A DNA stretch of 64,000 nucleotides from Aeromonas sp. FDAARGOS 1405 (GTDB lineage: Bacteria > Pseudomonadota > Gammaproteobacteria > Enterobacterales > Aeromonadaceae): NCBI RefSeq assembly GCF_019048265.1, contig NZ_CP077311.1, forward strand, positions 1,464,001 through 1,528,000, given 5' to 3'. Of this stretch, positions 43,803 to 52,675 are shown piece by piece. Within the stretch, counting starts at the first letter, position 1. Every line of letters starts with the position of its first letter. Made by a program: the position numbers and the translations under genes. Below the pieces are notes generated by a model that made no database searches, was not told the DNA's origin, and was given only the letters and a program-made list of their open reading frames with translations.

Positions 43803-43876
43803 TCCGTTATCTCTCATCATTATGCCGATAACCCCATTTATCGGCATATAACTACTTCACTGCCTGAAGGTACTAG

Positions 43877-44099
43877 ATGGACAATCAAGCATTAATCATT
43901 CTTCTGGGAGTCGTCGGCTTACCGTTATGCTTTTATCTTCTTGCTATCATGCCAAACGCTACACATTGCTACTCATGTAAAGCACCCATTATCAATGCAC
44001 CGGCAGAAGACATTTCATCGAACAATAGATGGGCAGGAGCGCGAGATATGCAAAAAATGTTATGGCGGTAAATCATCTTACAATCCGCGGATCAGATAG
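43877..44099 (+). pseudogene. Frameshifted zinc-ribbon membrane protein
   Basis: The frame from ATG 43877 encodes an N-terminal hydrophobic segment and a first CxxC knuckle (HCYSCKAP), then runs to a stop at 44071. The +1 frame of the same DNA encodes DGQEREICKKCYGGKSSYNP, a second CxxC knuckle, up to a stop at 44099, and is open back to the first knuckle. The two halves together look like one small membrane zinc-ribbon protein broken by a single-base indel near 43990-44030. A sequencing error or a programmed shift are the alternatives. Confidence 0.6.
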
Positions 44100-44105
44100 C
44101 AGTAG

Positions 44106-44375
44106 TTACTCAAAGCGTTCCAATCCAACATCTGAACCCCAATCAATCTCACTTGCTGCGGTGGCGCTGGGGTCACACTGAGCCAGCAGTTCTTCCAGCG
44201 TGTAGCGCGGTTGGCCACCCAGTTTGGCGCGAGCACGTTCCACATCGTCAAGCGCCGCAGTTAGCAGCGCCGGATCACCATCTTCAAGAGCTGCCTTCAG
44301 ATAGGCAACCATGTCGGCCTCGGTGGCCAAGTCGTCAGCCGCATCAAAGCGGCTCCATTGTTCAGTTCTCTTCAT
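44106..44375 (-). CDS. Orphan antitoxin-like protein with mixed HigA/MazE features
   Basis: An 89-residue protein. Its first half (SRFDAADDLATEADMVAYLK then ALEDGDPALLTAALDDVERA) is the typical start of HigA-type addiction-module antidotes, but the helix-turn-helix that should follow is missing. The second half (RYTLEELLAQCDPSA then EIDWGSDVG) instead matches the toxin-neutralising tail of MazE-type antitoxins. AGGAGG at 44381-44386 gives ATG 44375. No toxin gene is adjacent. It is visibly richer in G+C than the rest of the island, so it may have come in separately and is probably a recombinant remnant. Confidence 0.55.
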   Translation of the reverse strand: MKRTEQWSRFDAADDLATEADMVAYLKAALEDGDPALLTAALDDVERARAKLGGQPRYTLEELLAQCDPSATAASEIDWGSDVGLERFE

Positions 44376-44399
44376 TCCGTCCTCCTGCATTCGTCATTG

Positions 44400-44594
44400 C
44401 GCATCATGAAACGTTGGCCTACCGCCAGATCTGGTATGGAACTCTATTACTCGCCCACATGTACATATTGTTGATAGATTTAAATATTAATATGTACATA
44501 AATGTCCATACGATATTCTAAGTGGATTTATGTATGTTGTTGATATACATAGATAAAATTTGTCCATGTAATAGACAATATATACATACGGGCA
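44400..44594. repeat. Right end of the island with repeated TGTACAT and TTGTTGATA motifs
   Basis: This AT-rich end contains GTACATATTGTTGATAGAT (44461-44479) followed by AATGTCCATAC, and a second, similar block GTATGTTGTTGATATACATA (about 44532-44551) followed by TTGTCCATG. It looks like two diverged tandem copies of a roughly 60-70-base unit. TATGTACATAA (44491-44501) matches the left-end palindrome. The junction repeat CGGGCA is at 44589-44594. Confidence 0.55.
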
Positions 44595-45501
44595 ATTCAT
44601 CCAGAAACAGCACCCCGTTGTGGGCCAGCGAAATTTCGCCGGGCCGCGGGTGGCTGCCACCGCCCACCAGCGCCACCGCTGAGGCACTGTGGTGGGGCGT
44701 GCGATAGGGTCTGTGGTGCCAGTGACCAGCGCGCGGGGTGAGACCACCGATGGAGTGGATGGCGGCAGTCTGCTGCGCTTCCTGCTCGTTCAGCGGCGGC
44801 AGAATGCCGGGCAGACGGCTGGCCAACATGCTCTTGCCGGTGCCGGGCGGGCCGATGAACAGCAGGTTGTGGCTGCCGGCGGCGGCGATCTCCAGCGCCC
44901 GCTTGGCCTGTGACTGGCCGATCACATCCTGCAGATCCGGCACATCGGGCAGGCTCTCCGCGCTTTGTTGATCCGGCAGTGGCAGCTCGTACTGGCCGGC
45001 CAGCCAGGCGGTGACGGCCAGCAACTGGTGGGCGGTGCGCACCTCGGCATCCTGAATGAGGGAGGCTTCCGGGCCGTTCTCTCGCGGTACCAGCAGGGTG
45101 CGCCCCGCATCCCGGCAGGCGAGTACGGCAGGCAGCACCCCGAGCACGGGACGAATTTCGCCGGTCAGGGCCAACTCCCCCAAAAATTCATGATCTAGCA
45201 GGTATTTTGCCGGTATCTGCTTGGAAGCAGCGAGAATGCCGATGGCGATAGCCAGATCAAAACGGCCCCCCTCCTTGGGTAGATCGGCGGGGGCCAGATT
45301 GACCGTGATGTGTTTGCTCGGGAACTCGAAATTGCCGTTGAGCAGGGCGCTGCGCACCCGATCCCGCGACTCTTTCACCGAGGTTTCCGGCAGGCCGACC
45401 ATGTTGAAGGCGGGCAGGCCGTTGGAGAGGTGAACTTCCACTGTAACTTGCGGGGCCGCGATCCCGAGGCTGGCACGGCTATAAACCACAGCTAATGACA
45501 T
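44518..45501 (-). pseudogene. comM: comM, 5' fragment (N-terminal 304 codons plus island tail)
   Basis: The native part runs from ATG 45501 to the Pro304 codon at 44592-44590. It encodes the N-terminal LonC/S5-like domain (SLAVVYSRASLGIAAPQV) and the first part of the AAA+ domain, with Walker A GPPGTGKSML and the start of Walker B in GVLFLDELP. It then reads about 22 codons into the island and stops at 44518. The C-terminal 200 residues are at 30642-31244. The cell should be impaired in recombination of imported DNA, since ComM is split between its Walker motifs and the rest of the ATPase. Confidence 0.93.
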
Positions 45502-45700
45502 AAATCCCGTCCTTGAGTTGATATATGTTCTGACTAACTGCTTGTTGTTGGTTTTTTATTCCAGAGTTCCGGCTGGGGAATAGCCAAAATCAGTGGGTTG
45601 TCACAGAAAAAAGGCTTGCCCAATAAAAATCACCGTGCTAGTTCTAATAGCCATTCGCGGTAGAAACCGCCCCAATTTCACAGGATTTCCGGTTGTAACT

Positions 45701-45799
45701 ATGAACATGGCCTCCCGTTTCGTCAGCATTATTGTGGTCCTAGTGGTGATTATTATCTCACCGCTCGGGGCTCGTTTAGCTGCACGGAACAAGGGATAG
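45701..45799 (+). CDS. ilvL: ilv operon leader peptide
   Basis: A 32-residue leader peptide. Residues 10-19 are an unbroken run of Ile, Val and Leu ([10 protein letters not shown]), with Val8 and Leu22 nearby, matching the E. coli IlvL design. Ribosome stalling when branched-chain aminoacyl-tRNAs are scarce would favour the antiterminator. ATG 45701 or the in-frame ATG 45707 may be used. Confidence 0.9.
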   Translation: MNMASRFVSIIVVLVVIIISPLGARLAARNKG

Positions 45800-45861
45800 A
45801 CCCACCACCGGACAGAACGAAACAAGCGACCCCCGAGCCTCACAGCTCGGGGGTTTTTTTT
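45763..45861 (+). terminator. ilv attenuator with alternative antiterminator pairing
   Basis: The terminator is CCCCCGAGC (45830-45838) / GCTCGGGGG (45845-45853) with a T run to 45861. GCTCGGGG at 45763-45770, inside the end of ilvL, can instead pair with CCCCGAGC at 45831-45838 and block the terminator. This is the standard mutually exclusive arrangement of amino acid operon attenuation. Confidence 0.85.
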
Positions 45862-45885
45862 CGACCAAAGGACAGGATTTTCCAC

Positions 45886-47532
45886 ATGAACGGCGCGCAG
45901 TTTTTGGTACAGGCTCTCAAGAAACAGGGTGTGACCCAGGTGTTTGGTTACCCGGGCGGGGCCATCATGCCGGTCTACGATGCCCTGTATGACGGTGGTC
46001 TGGCCCATCAGCTCTGCCGCCATGAGCAGGGCGCAGCCATGGCGGCGGTCGGTTATGCCCGCGCCTCCGGTCAGGTGGGGGTCTGCATTGCCACCTCCGG
46101 CCCCGGCGCTACCAATCTGGTGACCGGTCTGGCGGAGGCGCTGCTCGATTCGGTGCCGCTGGTGGCCATCAGCGGTCAGGTGCCCTGTTCAGCCATCGGT
46201 ACCGATGCATTTCAGGAGGTCGACGTGCTCGGCATGTCCCTCTCCTGTACCAAGCACTCCTTCATGGTGACCGATGCCGCCGATCTGGGGCGCGTGCTGG
46301 CAGAAGCTTTCGCCATCGCCACCGAAGGTCGCCCCGGCCCTGTGCTGATCGATCTCCCCAAGGATGTGCAACTGGCCGCCGTGCCTGCCCAGAGCCCGCT
46401 GTTTGCAGTGGAAGAGCCGGAGGTGCTCAACCCCTCGGATCTGGCCGCGGCCCGCACCCTGCTGGCTGCCGCCGAGCGTCCGGTGCTTTACGTCGGTGGC
46501 GGAGTGGGCATGGCCAATGCCGAGCAGCAATTGCGCGACTTTGCTGCCGCAACCGGCATGCCAGCGGTCACCACCCTCAAGGGGATCGGCGCACTCGACC
46601 CCGATAGCCCTGTTTATCTGGGCATGCTCGGCATGCACGGCACCAAGGCGGCCAACTACGCGGTGCAGCAGTGCGATCTGCTGCTGGTGGTAGGGGCTCG
46701 TTTCGATGATCGGGTGACCGGCAAGCTGGAGGAGTTCGCCCCCGAGGCTAAGGTGATCCATCTCGATGTGGATGCCGCCGAGTTCGGCAAGCGCCGCACC
46801 GCCGAGGTGGGTATCACCACGGATCTCAAGCAGGTGCTGCCCCGCCTCGCCATGACTCTCGACATCGCCCCCTGGCGTGAACACTGCGCCGCCATGGCCC
46901 GCGAATATGCGTTTCGCTACGACCATCCGGGGCAGGCCATCTATGCGCCGGCCCTGCTCAAGCAGCTCTCCGCCCGGCTGCCGGAGAGCAGCGTGGTGGC
47001 CTGCGACGTGGGTCAGCACCAGATGTGGGTAGCCCAACACATGCGCTTCACCAGCCCGCGCAACCACCTCTCCAGCGCCGGCCTCGGCACCATGGGCTTT
47101 GGTCTGCCCGCCGCCATCGGCGCCAAGATGTCGCGCCCGGAGGATGAAGTGGTGCTGGTGAGCGGTGACGGCTCTTTCATGATGAATGTGCAGGAGCTTG
47201 GCACCATCCGCCGCGCCCAGCTCAAGGTGAAGATGGTGCTGCTGGATAATCAGCGCCTCGGTATGGTGCGCCAGTGGCAGGAGCTGTTCTTCGACGGCCG
47301 CTACAGCGAGACCATCCTCTCCGACAACCCCGATTTCGTCGCCCTGGCTGCCGCTTTCGACATTCCGGGCGAGACCATCACATGCAAGGAACAGATAGCC
47401 GGTGCCCTCGATCGCCTGCTGGCAAGCGAGAGTGCCTACCTGCTGCATGTGGCCATTTCAGAGGAAGAAAACGTCTGGCCCCTGGTTCCGCCGGGAGTCG
47501 CCAACCACCAGATGATGGAGCAACGCCCATGA
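45886..47532 (+). CDS. ilvG: Acetolactate synthase II, large subunit
   Basis: A 548-residue thiamine diphosphate enzyme catalysing the first common step of isoleucine and valine synthesis. The ThDP glutamate is in [17 protein letters not shown], the FAD-binding middle domain includes [13 protein letters not shown], and the ThDP/Mg motif is [18 protein letters not shown] with [12 protein letters not shown]. The frame is intact, in contrast to E. coli K-12 where ilvG is frameshifted. ATGA overlap couples it to ilvM. Confidence 0.97.
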   Translation: MNGAQFLVQALKKQGVTQVFGYPGGAIMPVYDALYDGGLAHQLCRHEQGAAMAAVGYARASGQVGVCIATSGPGATNLVTGLAEALLDSVPLVAISGQVPCSAIGTDAFQEVDVLGMSLSCTKHSFMVTDAADLGRVLAEAFAIATEGRPGPVLIDLPKDVQLAAVPAQSPLFAVEEPEVLNPSDLAAARTLLAAAERPVLYVGGGVGMANAEQQLRDFAAATGMPAVTTLKGIGALDPDSPVYLGMLGMHGTKAANYAVQQCDLLLVVGARFDDRVTGKLEEFAPEAKVIHLDVDAAEFGKRRTAEVGITTDLKQVLPRLAMTLDIAPWREHCAAMAREYAFRYDHPGQAIYAPALLKQLSARLPESSVVACDVGQHQMWVAQHMRFTSPRNHLSSAGLGTMGFGLPAAIGAKMSRPEDEVVLVSGDGSFMMNVQELGTIRRAQLKVKMVLLDNQRLGMVRQWQELFFDGRYSETILSDNPDFVALAAAFDIPGETITCKEQIAGALDRLLASESAYLLHVAISEEENVWPLVPPGVANHQMMEQRP

Positions 47533-47807
47533 ACCCGCACACCCTTGCACAGCCCGCATTTGCACAGCACACCCTGCATATCCATGCCCAGCCCAGACCC
47601 GAAGTGATGGAGCGGGTGTTGCGGGTGGTGCGCCACCGCGGCTTCAATCTCTGCGCCCTCAACATGGAGCAGGATTGCCAACAGCTGCGGATCACGGTTA
47701 CTGTCGAGTCGGTGCGTCCCATCCAGCAGTTGTGGAGCCAGCTGGTTAAGCTGGTGGACGTCTCCCGGGTCGATGCACTGGAACAGCAACCCCGGATCAG
47801 AGCTTAA
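47529..47807 (+). CDS. ilvM: Acetolactate synthase II, small subunit
   Basis: A 92-residue ACT-domain regulatory subunit ([20 protein letters not shown], then [11 protein letters not shown]). It is the partner of IlvG; the isozyme II small subunit is short and gives a valine-resistant enzyme. ATG 47529 overlaps the ilvG stop, and the ilvE start follows 12 bases after its own stop. Confidence 0.93.
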   Translation: MNPHTLAQPAFAQHTLHIHAQPRPEVMERVLRVVRHRGFNLCALNMEQDCQQLRITVTVESVRPIQQLWSQLVKLVDVSRVDALEQQPRIRA

Positions 47808-47819
47808 GGAGCCAAGCCA

Positions 47820-48764
47820 ATGTCACAGCCTTCCCAATCCGCCACTCACCCCCAATACATCTGGTTCAACGGCAAACTGGTGCCCTGGCAGGATGCCCAG
47901 GTGCACGTGATGAGCCACGCCCTGCACTACGGCTCCTCGGTGTTTGAGGGTGTGCGCGCCTACGATACCCCCAAAGGCACCTGCATCTTCCGTCTGCAGG
48001 AGCACACCCGCCGCCTGTTCGACTCCGCCAAGATCTACTGGATGGACGTCCCCTACAGCGAGTCCGAAGTGAATGAAGCTTGCCGCACCGTGGTGCGCGA
48101 GAACGGCCTGAAGAGCGGCTACCTGCGCCCGCTGGCCTTTGTCGGCAACGTGGGGCTGGGGCTTCATCCGCCGCTGGATGCCAAGGCTGACCTGATGGTG
48201 GCCGCCCTGCCGTGGGGAGCCTATCTGGGGGAAGAGGGACTGAAAAACGGGGTGGATGTCTGTGTCACCTCGTGGAACCGGCTCGCTCCCAACACCATTC
48301 CCACCGGTGCCAAGGCGGGCGGCAACTATTTGTCATCCCAGCTGATCAGCCGCGAAGCCAAGCGCAACGGCTTCGCCGAGGGACTGGCACTGGATGTGAA
48401 CGGCTATCTGAGCGAAGGGGCGGGGGAGAACCTGTTCCTGGTGAAGAACGGCGTGCTGTTCACCCCGCCTGCTACCGCAGCCATCCTGCCCGGCATCACC
48501 CGCGACACCATCATGACGCTGGCCCGTGATCTGGGTTACGAGGTGCGCGAGCAGGCACTGCCCCGTGAGGCGCTCTATGTGGCGGACGAGATCTTCATGA
48601 CCGGCACTGCCGCCGAAGTGACCCCGGTGCGCTCCGTCGATCGGATGAAGGTGGGTGCTGGCAGCCGTGGTCCGGTGACTGAGCAGCTGCAAAACGCCTT
48701 CTTTGGCCTGTTCAACGGCCAGACCGAGGACAAGTGGGGCTGGCTGACGCCCGTCAATGACTGA
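47820..48764 (+). CDS. ilvE: Branched-chain amino acid aminotransferase
   Basis: A 314-residue class IV PLP aminotransferase that performs the final step to isoleucine, valine and leucine. The PLP lysine is in PTGAKAGGNYLSSQ; VMSHALHYGSSVFEGVRAY and LDVNGYLSEGAGENLFLV are family signatures. AAGGAG lies about ten bases before ATG 47820. Confidence 0.97.
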   Translation: MSQPSQSATHPQYIWFNGKLVPWQDAQVHVMSHALHYGSSVFEGVRAYDTPKGTCIFRLQEHTRRLFDSAKIYWMDVPYSESEVNEACRTVVRENGLKSGYLRPLAFVGNVGLGLHPPLDAKADLMVAALPWGAYLGEEGLKNGVDVCVTSWNRLAPNTIPTGAKAGGNYLSSQLISREAKRNGFAEGLALDVNGYLSEGAGENLFLVKNGVLFTPPATAAILPGITRDTIMTLARDLGYEVREQALPREALYVADEIFMTGTAAEVTPVRSVDRMKVGAGSRGPVTEQLQNAFFGLFNGQTEDKWGWLTPVND

Positions 48765-48771
48765 TAAGAGA

Positions 48772-48792
48772 GGGGAGGCGTCATGCCTCCCC
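48772..48792 (+). other. Intercistronic hairpin between ilvE and ilvD
   Basis: Perfect 8-bp stem GGGGAGGC (48772-48779) / GCCTCCCC (48785-48792) with loop GTCAT and no T tract. It may stabilise or process the ilv mRNA rather than end it. Confidence 0.6.
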
Positions 48793-48906
48793 GAGTCGCT
48801 TCCGGTGAGGGCTGCCCAGAGGAGTCTTCACCAGGATCGATTCCGATCCACTCGTATCATCACCGCATAACGCATCGAGCCCGCTGGGCATTCAGGGAGT
48901 AGAGAC

Positions 48907-50748
48907 ATGCCGAAGTTGAGATCCGCCACCACCACCCACGGACGTAACATGGCCGGGGCCCGCGCCCTGTGGCGTGCCACCGGAATGACCGATCAGGATT
49001 TCGGCAAGCCCATCATCGCCGTGGTCAACTCCTTCACCCAGTTCGTGCCGGGCCACGTCCACCTCAAGGATCTGGGCCAGCTGGTGGCGCGCGAGATCGA
49101 GGCCGCAGGCGGCGTTGCCAAGGAGTTCAACACCATAGCAGTAGATGACGGTATCGCCATGGGCCACGGCGGCATGCTCTACTCCCTGCCCTCCCGCGAG
49201 CTGATTGCTGATTCGGTGGAGTATATGGTCAACGCCCACTGCGCCGACGCCATGGTCTGTATCTCCAACTGCGACAAGATCACCCCGGGGATGCTGATGG
49301 CCGCCCTGCGCATCAATATCCCGGTGATCTTCGTCTCCGGCGGCCCGATGGAAGCGGGCAAGACCAAGCTCTCCGACCAGATCATCAAACTGGATCTGGT
49401 GGACGCCATGATCCAGGGCGCCGATCCCAAGGTATCGGACGCCCAGAGCGAACAGGTGGAGCGCAGTGCCTGCCCCACCTGCGGCTCCTGCTCCGGCATG
49501 TTTACCGCCAACTCCATGAACTGTCTGACCGAGGCGCTCGGTCTCTCCCAGCCGGGTAATGGCTCCATGCTGGCGACCCATAGCGACCGCGAGCAGCTGT
49601 TCAAGCTGGCGGGTCAGCGCATCGTGACGCTGGCCAAGCGCTGGTATGAACAGGATGACGAGAGCGCCCTGCCGCGCAATATCGCCACCAAGGCGGCGTT
49701 CGAGAACGCCATGGCGCTCGATATCGCCATGGGCGGATCCACCAATACCGTGCTGCACCTGCTGGCAGCGGCGCAGGAGGCCGGGGTGGACTTCACCATG
49801 GCCGATATCGACCGCATGTCCCGCAAAGTGCCTCAGCTCTGCAAGGTGGCGCCCTCCACCCAGAAATATCATATGGAAGATGTGCACCGTGCCGGTGGCG
49901 TGGTCGCCATTCTGGGTCAGCTGGAAAAAGCGGGCCTGGTGCATGGGGATACCCGTACCGTGCTGGGTTGCTCCCTCGTCGAACAGCTCAATGAATATGA
50001 CGTCAGCCGCCAGCCGAGTCAGGAGGTGGTGGACTTCTACCGTGCCGGGCCGGCCGGGATCCGCACCACCAAGGCGTTCAGTCAGGATTGCCGCTGGCCG
50101 GAGCTGGATCTGGACCGCGCCGAAGGCTGCATCCGCTCGCTGGACAACGCTTACAGCCAGGAGGGCGGCCTCGCCGTGCTTTCCGGCAACCTCGCGGTCA
50201 ACGGCGCCATCGTCAAGACTGCCGGGGTGGATGAGGAGAACCTCACCTTCCGTGGCCCGGCCCGGGTATTCGAGAGTCAGGAGAGCGCGGTGAGCGGCAT
50301 CCTCGATGGTACCGTGAAAGCAGGCGAGGTAGTGGTGATCCGCTACGAAGGGCCGAAAGGGGGTCCGGGCATGCAGGAGATGCTCTACCCCACCACTTAT
50401 CTCAAGTCCATGGGGCTCGGCAAGGCGTGCGCCCTGATCACCGACGGCCGCTTCTCCGGCGGTACCTCGGGCCTCTCCATCGGCCACGTCTCGCCGGAAG
50501 CTGCCTCTGGCGGCACCATAGGTCTGGTGGAGGATGGCGACATCATCAGCATCAATATCCCGGCCCGCAGCATGGTGCTGGAGGTGGCCGACAGCGTGCT
50601 GGCCGCCCGCCGCGTCGCCGTGGAAGCCCGTGGCTGGAAGCCGCTCGATCGTCAGCGTCAGGTCTCCTTTGCCCTGCGCGCCTACGCCATGTTCGCCACC
50701 AGCGCCGACAAGGGCGCGGTGCGCGATCGCACTCTGCTGGGGGAATAA
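48907..50748 (+). CDS. ilvD: Dihydroxy-acid dehydratase
   Basis: A 613-residue iron-sulfur enzyme that dehydrates dihydroxy acids to the keto acids used by IlvE. The cluster cysteines are in [12 protein letters not shown] and [39 protein letters not shown] near the C-terminus is the other family hallmark. It is 142 bases after ilvE. Its last codons ([14 protein letters not shown]) are echoed in the small ORF that follows. Confidence 0.97.
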   Translation: MPKLRSATTTHGRNMAGARALWRATGMTDQDFGKPIIAVVNSFTQFVPGHVHLKDLGQLVAREIEAAGGVAKEFNTIAVDDGIAMGHGGMLYSLPSRELIADSVEYMVNAHCADAMVCISNCDKITPGMLMAALRINIPVIFVSGGPMEAGKTKLSDQIIKLDLVDAMIQGADPKVSDAQSEQVERSACPTCGSCSGMFTANSMNCLTEALGLSQPGNGSMLATHSDREQLFKLAGQRIVTLAKRWYEQDDESALPRNIATKAAFENAMALDIAMGGSTNTVLHLLAAAQEAGVDFTMADIDRMSRKVPQLCKVAPSTQKYHMEDVHRAGGVVAILGQLEKAGLVHGDTRTVLGCSLVEQLNEYDVSRQPSQEVVDFYRAGPAGIRTTKAFSQDCRWPELDLDRAEGCIRSLDNAYSQEGGLAVLSGNLAVNGAIVKTAGVDEENLTFRGPARVFESQESAVSGILDGTVKAGEVVVIRYEGPKGGPGMQEMLYPTTYLKSMGLGKACALITDGRFSGGTSGLSIGHVSPEAASGGTIGLVEDGDIISINIPARSMVLEVADSVLAARRVAVEARGWKPLDRQRQVSFALRAYAMFATSADKGAVRDRTLLGE

Positions 50749-50750
50749 AG

Positions 50751-50849
50751 ATGAATTCCAATATGAAATATGAGCGGTTGACCCGACAGGTCGGTCTTTG
50801 CGCCGATAAAGGGTTGGTGTGGCGCGATCGCTCGATGCTGGGGGAATAA
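50751..50849 (+). CDS. Small ORF duplicating the ilvD tail
   Basis: A 32-residue reading frame between ilvD and ilvA, starting ATG 50751 two bases after the ilvD stop and ending three bases before ilvA. Its end CADKGLVWRDRSMLGE copies the ilvD end [15 protein letters not shown], and the DNA GCGCGATCGC...GCTGGGGGAATAA is repeated 101 bases apart. It probably arose by tandem duplication of the ilvD 3' end. It may simply carry ribosomes to ilvA by coupling; whether the peptide matters is unknown. Confidence 0.55.
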   Translation: MNSNMKYERLTRQVGLCADKGLVWRDRSMLGE

Positions 50850-50852
50850 ATC

Positions 50853-52373
50853 ATGGTCTCTGCGGCGGATTATCTACGCAAGGTGTTGCTCTCCCCCGTC
50901 TATGAGGCGGCGCGGGTGACCCCCCTGCAAACCCTGAAGAAACTTTCCGAGCGGCTCGGCAACCATGTCAGCCTGAAGCGGGAGGATCTGCAACCGGTCC
51001 ACTCCTTCAAGCTGCGCGGCGCCTATCACAAGATCGCCACCCTGACCGAGGAGCAGAAGGCGCGCGGCGTTATCGCCGCCTCTGCTGGCAACCACGCACA
51101 GGGGGTCGCCCTGTCGGCCGCCAAGCTTGGCATCAAGGCGATCATCGTGATGCCCAAGACCACGCCGGATATCAAGATCGACGCGGTGCGCCGGCAGGGC
51201 GGCAACGTCATGCTGTTTGGCAACAGTTTCGACGAGGCCTACGGCGAGAGCCGCCGCCTCTCCGAGCTGGAGGGTTACACCCTGATCCCGCCGTTTGACG
51301 ACGTCGAGGTGATCGCCGGGCAGGGCACCATCGGCAAGGAGTTGCTGGAGCAGGATACCCACCTCACTCACGTCTTTGTGCCGGTGGGCGGCGGTGGGTT
51401 GGCCGCCGGGGTGGCGGTCTATATCAAGCAACTGCTGCCGGATGTGAAGGTGATCGGGGTGGAGGCTGAAGGGTCTGCCTGTCTCAAGGCCGCGCTGGCG
51501 GCCGGCGAGCCGGTCAATCTGGAGCGGGTCTCGCTGTTTGCGGACGGGGTGGCGGTCAAGCGCATCGGCGAGGAGACCTTCCGCCTCTGCAACCAGTATC
51601 TGGACGAGGTGGTGACCGTCTCCAACGACCAGATCTGCGCCGCACTGAAAGACATCTTCGACGACTGCCGCGCCATCGCCGAGCCGTCGGGCGCCCTCTC
51701 GCTGGCGGGCCTCAAGGCCTACAGCGAGCGGGAGCAGGTCAAAGGGGGGCGGATGGCGGCCATTCTCTCCGGCGCCAACGTTAACTTCCACAGCCTGCGC
51801 TACGTGTCGGAGCGCTGCGAGATCGGCGAGAAGCGCGAGGGCATGCTGGCGGTGACCATCCCCGAGCGCAAGGGGGCCTTCCTCGACTTCTGTCGTCAGC
51901 TTGGCCCCCGCATGGTGACCGAGTTCAACTATCGCTACGCCGATGCCGAACAGGCGTCGCTGTTCGTTTCGGTGCGCCTCACCGGCGGTGACGAAGAGCT
52001 CGGCCAGATCATCGATCAGCTCGGTGGCAACGGCTATCCAGTGGTCAACATGACCGAGAGCGAGCTGGCCAAGAATCATGTGCGCTACATGATTGGCGGC
52101 CGCCCGGCCCGGCCCCTTGGTGAGCGTCTCTACAGCTTCAAGTTTCCGGAGCAGCCTGGCGCCCTGATGCGCTTCCTCGAGACACTGGGTTGTCGCTGGA
52201 ACATCAGCCTGTTCCACTACCGTAACCACGGTGCCGACTACGGCCGCGTGCTCTGCGCCTTCGAGCTGCCGGATGAAGACGTGGCAGCCTTCCACGACTA
52301 CCTGCGCGAGATTGGCTACGGCTGGAAAGAGGTGAGCGACGACCCCGCCTACCGGCTGTTCCTGGCCAGTTGA
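50853..52373 (+). CDS. ilvA: Biosynthetic threonine ammonia-lyase
   Basis: A 506-residue PLP enzyme that turns threonine into 2-oxobutanoate and commits it to isoleucine synthesis. The PLP lysine is in VHSFKLRGAYH, the glycine loop is PVGGGGLAAGV, and the two C-terminal ACT-like domains (about 330-500) that bind isoleucine and valine are complete, so feedback inhibition is expected. It closes the ilvLGMEDA operon, with a terminator 29 bases later. Confidence 0.96.
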   Translation: MVSAADYLRKVLLSPVYEAARVTPLQTLKKLSERLGNHVSLKREDLQPVHSFKLRGAYHKIATLTEEQKARGVIAASAGNHAQGVALSAAKLGIKAIIVMPKTTPDIKIDAVRRQGGNVMLFGNSFDEAYGESRRLSELEGYTLIPPFDDVEVIAGQGTIGKELLEQDTHLTHVFVPVGGGGLAAGVAVYIKQLLPDVKVIGVEAEGSACLKAALAAGEPVNLERVSLFADGVAVKRIGEETFRLCNQYLDEVVTVSNDQICAALKDIFDDCRAIAEPSGALSLAGLKAYSEREQVKGGRMAAILSGANVNFHSLRYVSERCEIGEKREGMLAVTIPERKGAFLDFCRQLGPRMVTEFNYRYADAEQASLFVSVRLTGGDEELGQIIDQLGGNGYPVVNMTESELAKNHVRYMIGGRPARPLGERLYSFKFPEQPGALMRFLETLGCRWNISLFHYRNHGADYGRVLCAFELPDEDVAAFHDYLREIGYGWKEVSDDPAYRLFLAS

Positions 52374-52401
52374 GCAAGAGGGTTGCTACGACCAGTCCAG
52401 A

Positions 52402-52426
52402 GGGAGGTGCCATGCCTCCCTTTTTT
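52402..52426 (+). terminator. Rho-independent terminator after ilvA
   Basis: Stem GGGAGG (52402-52407) / CCTCCC (52415-52420), 7-base loop, six Ts. Confidence 0.85.
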
Positions 52427-52675
52427 ATATGTCGGGCGTAGAGAAGTTATTGCAGGGTAACCCCTGCCCATGGTTTTACTGACAAAACAATGTGAACCGC
52501 TGTGCTGGCGATTTTTACGCCGGATATTGCAGGCAAGCTCACACTCCTGATGGGCTGGTCATTTGAGGCTGCCTTCGGATGGGATACCCTGATCGGCGGA
52601 GAGGCCGCCTGACGGCTTCACACAGGGAGAGTGCGCACTCAGGCGCCCATAACGACTTATTGCAGAGGCAAAAAT
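52427..52675 (+). promoter_or_regulatory. Promoter and leader region of ompA
   Basis: A 249-base region without a gene. TTGCAGG recurs (near 52451 and 52528) and several GC-rich short inverted repeats (for example CGGCGGAGAGGCCGCC near 52593) suggest a structured 5' leader, as is usual for ompA mRNA. AGAGG at 52664-52668 is the ribosome site. Confidence 0.4.

Larger units (their letters stand above)
31250..44594. mobile_element. 13.3-kb integrative island in comM with recombinase trio and Hachiman-like defence
   Basis: The island splits comM exactly between the codons for Pro304 and Glu305. CGGGCA occurs at both junctions (31244-31249 and 44589-44594); joining across one copy restores GATGAATTGCCCGAGTTCGAG on the comM strand with no lost or added base. 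The interior is visibly AT-rich against G+C-rich flanks. Gene order: three tyrosine recombinases and a small protein, a HamA-HamB-like pair, two unknown genes, then small genes and remnants. comM is a known insertion hotspot, for example for AbaR islands in Acinetobacter, but no tniA/tnsB-type transposase is present here. Confidence 0.93.

Noticed and set aside
31250..44594. AbaR/Tn6022-like or Tn7-like transposon as the source of the comM insertion
   Set aside because: No tniA, tniB, tnsA-E or DDE transposase is present, and the junction repeat is a 6-base sequence consistent with recombinase-mediated integration. Only the 20-bp repeats hint at such an element.
48772..48792. Terminator between ilvE and ilvD
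   Set aside because: The stem is strong but has no T tract, and ilvD needs the same transcript.
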